The notes beneath the pieces were generated by a model. That model made no database searches and was not told where the DNA came from. It saw nothing but the letters and a program-made list of their open reading frames with translations. The position numbers and the translations under genes were made by a program. A DNA stretch of 64,000 nucleotides from Gonatopus flavifemur (lineage: Eukaryota > Arthropoda > Insecta > Hymenoptera > Dryinidae): contig JAFFJZ010000003.1 of NCBI GenBank assembly GCA_018340375.1, positions 3,596,001 through 3,660,000 of the forward strand. The letters run 5' to 3'. Of this stretch, positions 62,083 to 64,000 are shown piece by piece. Numbering within the stretch: the first letter of the stretch is position 1; every line of letters starts with the position of its first letter.

Positions 62083-64000
62083 CTGCAAAACAAAAAAGAC
62101 AACAATGAAAAAGTTGAAATAACAATTTTCAAACACACATCATAGATTTTTTATTTAAAAAATTCTGCTAGTATAAATCGTCGATGATGCACATGAAGGT
62201 GAATGACTTCGTTGATGAAAATGAACAAACGCACATACTGATTTATACCAACATTGTTTGAATAGTCATATTCCGGTTATTTACAAGAACACCACATCGA
62301 TGCTTCTTTACACTAGTGTAAAGATACTAGTCGTTACAAAAAAAAAACACTTATTTCAATTAACATTTTCTCGATATTGACATTATTTCTATTTTAAGAT
62401 AGTCCCTGATTGATAAAAATAATCATCTATCTTAATTGAGCGGCAATATTAATTATTTTTCTTCGTATTCCCTTCCCTTGCAAACTGAAAGAATTGTGGA
62501 GGAAGTCGTTTGAAATGTATAACGTTATCAAGGTACTGCCGATAGGAAAGTTGTTGTTGTTGTTGGATCGTCGGTGTCAGCAACCCAGCGAATAAACCAG
62601 ATATTAATAGGATCGTTAACGTCAATGTCTTGTAATTATCGAAATCATGAAACCTGATCTATCATGTGTTATCTCGTGGATCGTAATGTCTGGTAATGTA
62701 CATTCAACGACATTGCAGCGTTGAACGTACACGTTTAATTTTCAAATTTTGTCATGGGGTAATTATTGTGAAAACATCATTTTCAATTCAATACATTCTA
62801 AGATTAAATCTACTTGAATACATTTTTCATTAGCGATATTTCGTAATCTTGCCGCGATGAAGAATCATCTAATCACATTTTTACGTTAAAAAAAAAATAC
62901 GTAATGGTACATAATATGTTCTTGTATCCCTTACAAAACTCTCCTCAACTCAAATCGACGCTCAAAACGAGAAAAAAAATCATTGAAAAATACTCGAATA
63001 GAATCGAATGAACTTAAAATTATTCATTCTTGATGTATATCGAGGGTAGGAAATGTGTCACATCAAGATTAAAAAATTTATTCATGACACGCACTCACCC
63101 AACATTATTTCCACTTTCCCGGTTCGACGAGGTTTAAATGACCACAAACCCATCATATTTTTCTTTCTATTGTCAAGAATAAATCCTTGTCTATCTTTGC
63201 TTTGTATTAGTTTTTTCTTTCTCATCTCTCTGTGGCATTTCTATTTTGTCATTAAACAACATTTTTGTGTGTTTTTCTGTTTGGTTATTTGGAACATTAT
63301 TATTCCTTCGTTTTCAAATTAACAAATAAATATCATCCCCAGTCCAGATGTTTTATTATACATGTGTGATAATGTGAAAGGCAACGATCGATATGTTTTA
63401 AAAGTTATGAAAATTTAACGAGTGGGTGATCTTTTTGTCTCTCTTTATTTTTTTTTTTTCGCTCTGATGTACTTCGAATCATACATATTTGAATACTACC
63501 GAGAACATTCTACATCTCATCATTTTCAAACGAATAAAAGATTAATGTACGATGCGATACGGTAAATATGAATCGCTCTCTTCATCCTCGCTCTGCAAAA
63601 CAAATTCATAACATTCAATTGATATATTAATTAAAGAGATTGATGATTGAAAATAGGAAAGAGAAGTGACATGAACGATGAAGGATCGATGGAGTCTTGT
63701 ATGAGAGGAAAACAATAATACTAGATAAGTTTGATGTTGTTGTATCTGAATTTTCATTCAAAGTTTTAATCGATTCATTCTATTCTGGTACGGAAAATTC
63801 AAATGGCTCAAGTTTACTTTGAAACGCGTATCAACGATGGCAATTTAGAATACCCTGATGTGAGTAAAATCATAAAGTTCGTAACGAACAAATAAGCATT
63901 CTTAAATCAAGCATCAACAAGTTCAAATCCCTGACAATATGAGAAATTTGAACAGGGGTTTTATATTTTTAAACAAATCTTTCAATCGTAAGAATCAACC
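62083..64000. other. Canoe intron at the right edge of the window
   Basis: No RA-domain exon could be found on the minus strand, so the next canoe exon upstream lies beyond 64000. The stretch contains one candidate + strand first exon (63803-63859) and one candidate minus-strand terminal exon (63542-63595), described separately. The remainder is AT-rich without recognised features. Confidence 0.5.
63803..63859 (+). CDS. Candidate first coding exon of an unrecognised gene
   Basis: ATG in a good context (TTCAAATGG) opens the peptide MAQVYFETRINDGNLEYPD, followed directly by the donor GTGAGT in phase 0. If real, this is the start of a + strand gene that lies inside or antisense to the first introns of canoe and continues beyond the window. 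The family is not recognised. It is short, so chance cannot be excluded. Confidence 0.35.

Overview
The window is animal nuclear DNA, most likely from an insect. It is AT-rich, genes are interrupted by many small GT-AG introns, and the proteins are most like insect families: a Dscam-type receptor, a ZAD zinc-finger protein and a Canoe/afadin. A holometabolous insect, perhaps a hymenopteran, is my inference and not proven here. I rebuilt six protein-coding genes by hand by joining exons at GT-AG borders and checking that the reading phase is kept at every junction. I also found one small RNA gene. Layout from left to right: (1) 1-14326 (+), the 3' three-quarters of a Dscam-like immunoglobulin/fibronectin cell-adhesion receptor, entering inside Ig4 and running to its stop; (2) 14327-21707, 3' UTR and intergenic DNA with several short inverted-repeat (MITE-like) elements; (3) 21708-23489 (+), THOC6, a WD-repeat subunit of the THO mRNA-export complex; (4) 26048-26190 (+), a full-length U4 spliceosomal snRNA gene; (5) 27411-29581 (+), the autophagy E2-like enzyme ATG3; (6) 30757-35584 (-), a ZAD/AT-hook/13-finger C2H2 protein; (7) 37330-42634 (+), a long KIF20-type kinesin-6; (8) 45352-62082 (-), canoe/afadin from just after its second Ras-association domain to its stop, with upstream exons beyond the right edge; (9) 62083-64000, canoe intron, with a possible first exon of an unrecognised + strand gene at 63803-63859. 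The genes do not form an operon or one pathway. They are neighbours with separate jobs: neuronal and immune adhesion, mRNA export, splicing, autophagy, transcription, cytokinesis, and adherens junction-actin linkage. ATG3 and the zinc-finger gene converge, as do the kinesin and canoe, with tightly packed 3' ends. The zinc-finger and kinesin genes diverge from a shared 1.7 kb region carrying a TATA-type promoter and an E2F/Myb/CHR-like cluster. I saw no wholly new multi-gene system. The points most worth following are a 2,385-nt in-frame cassette exon in canoe, the U4 gene, a possible stop/start-overlapping upstream ORF in the kinesin leader, and several MITE-like families.
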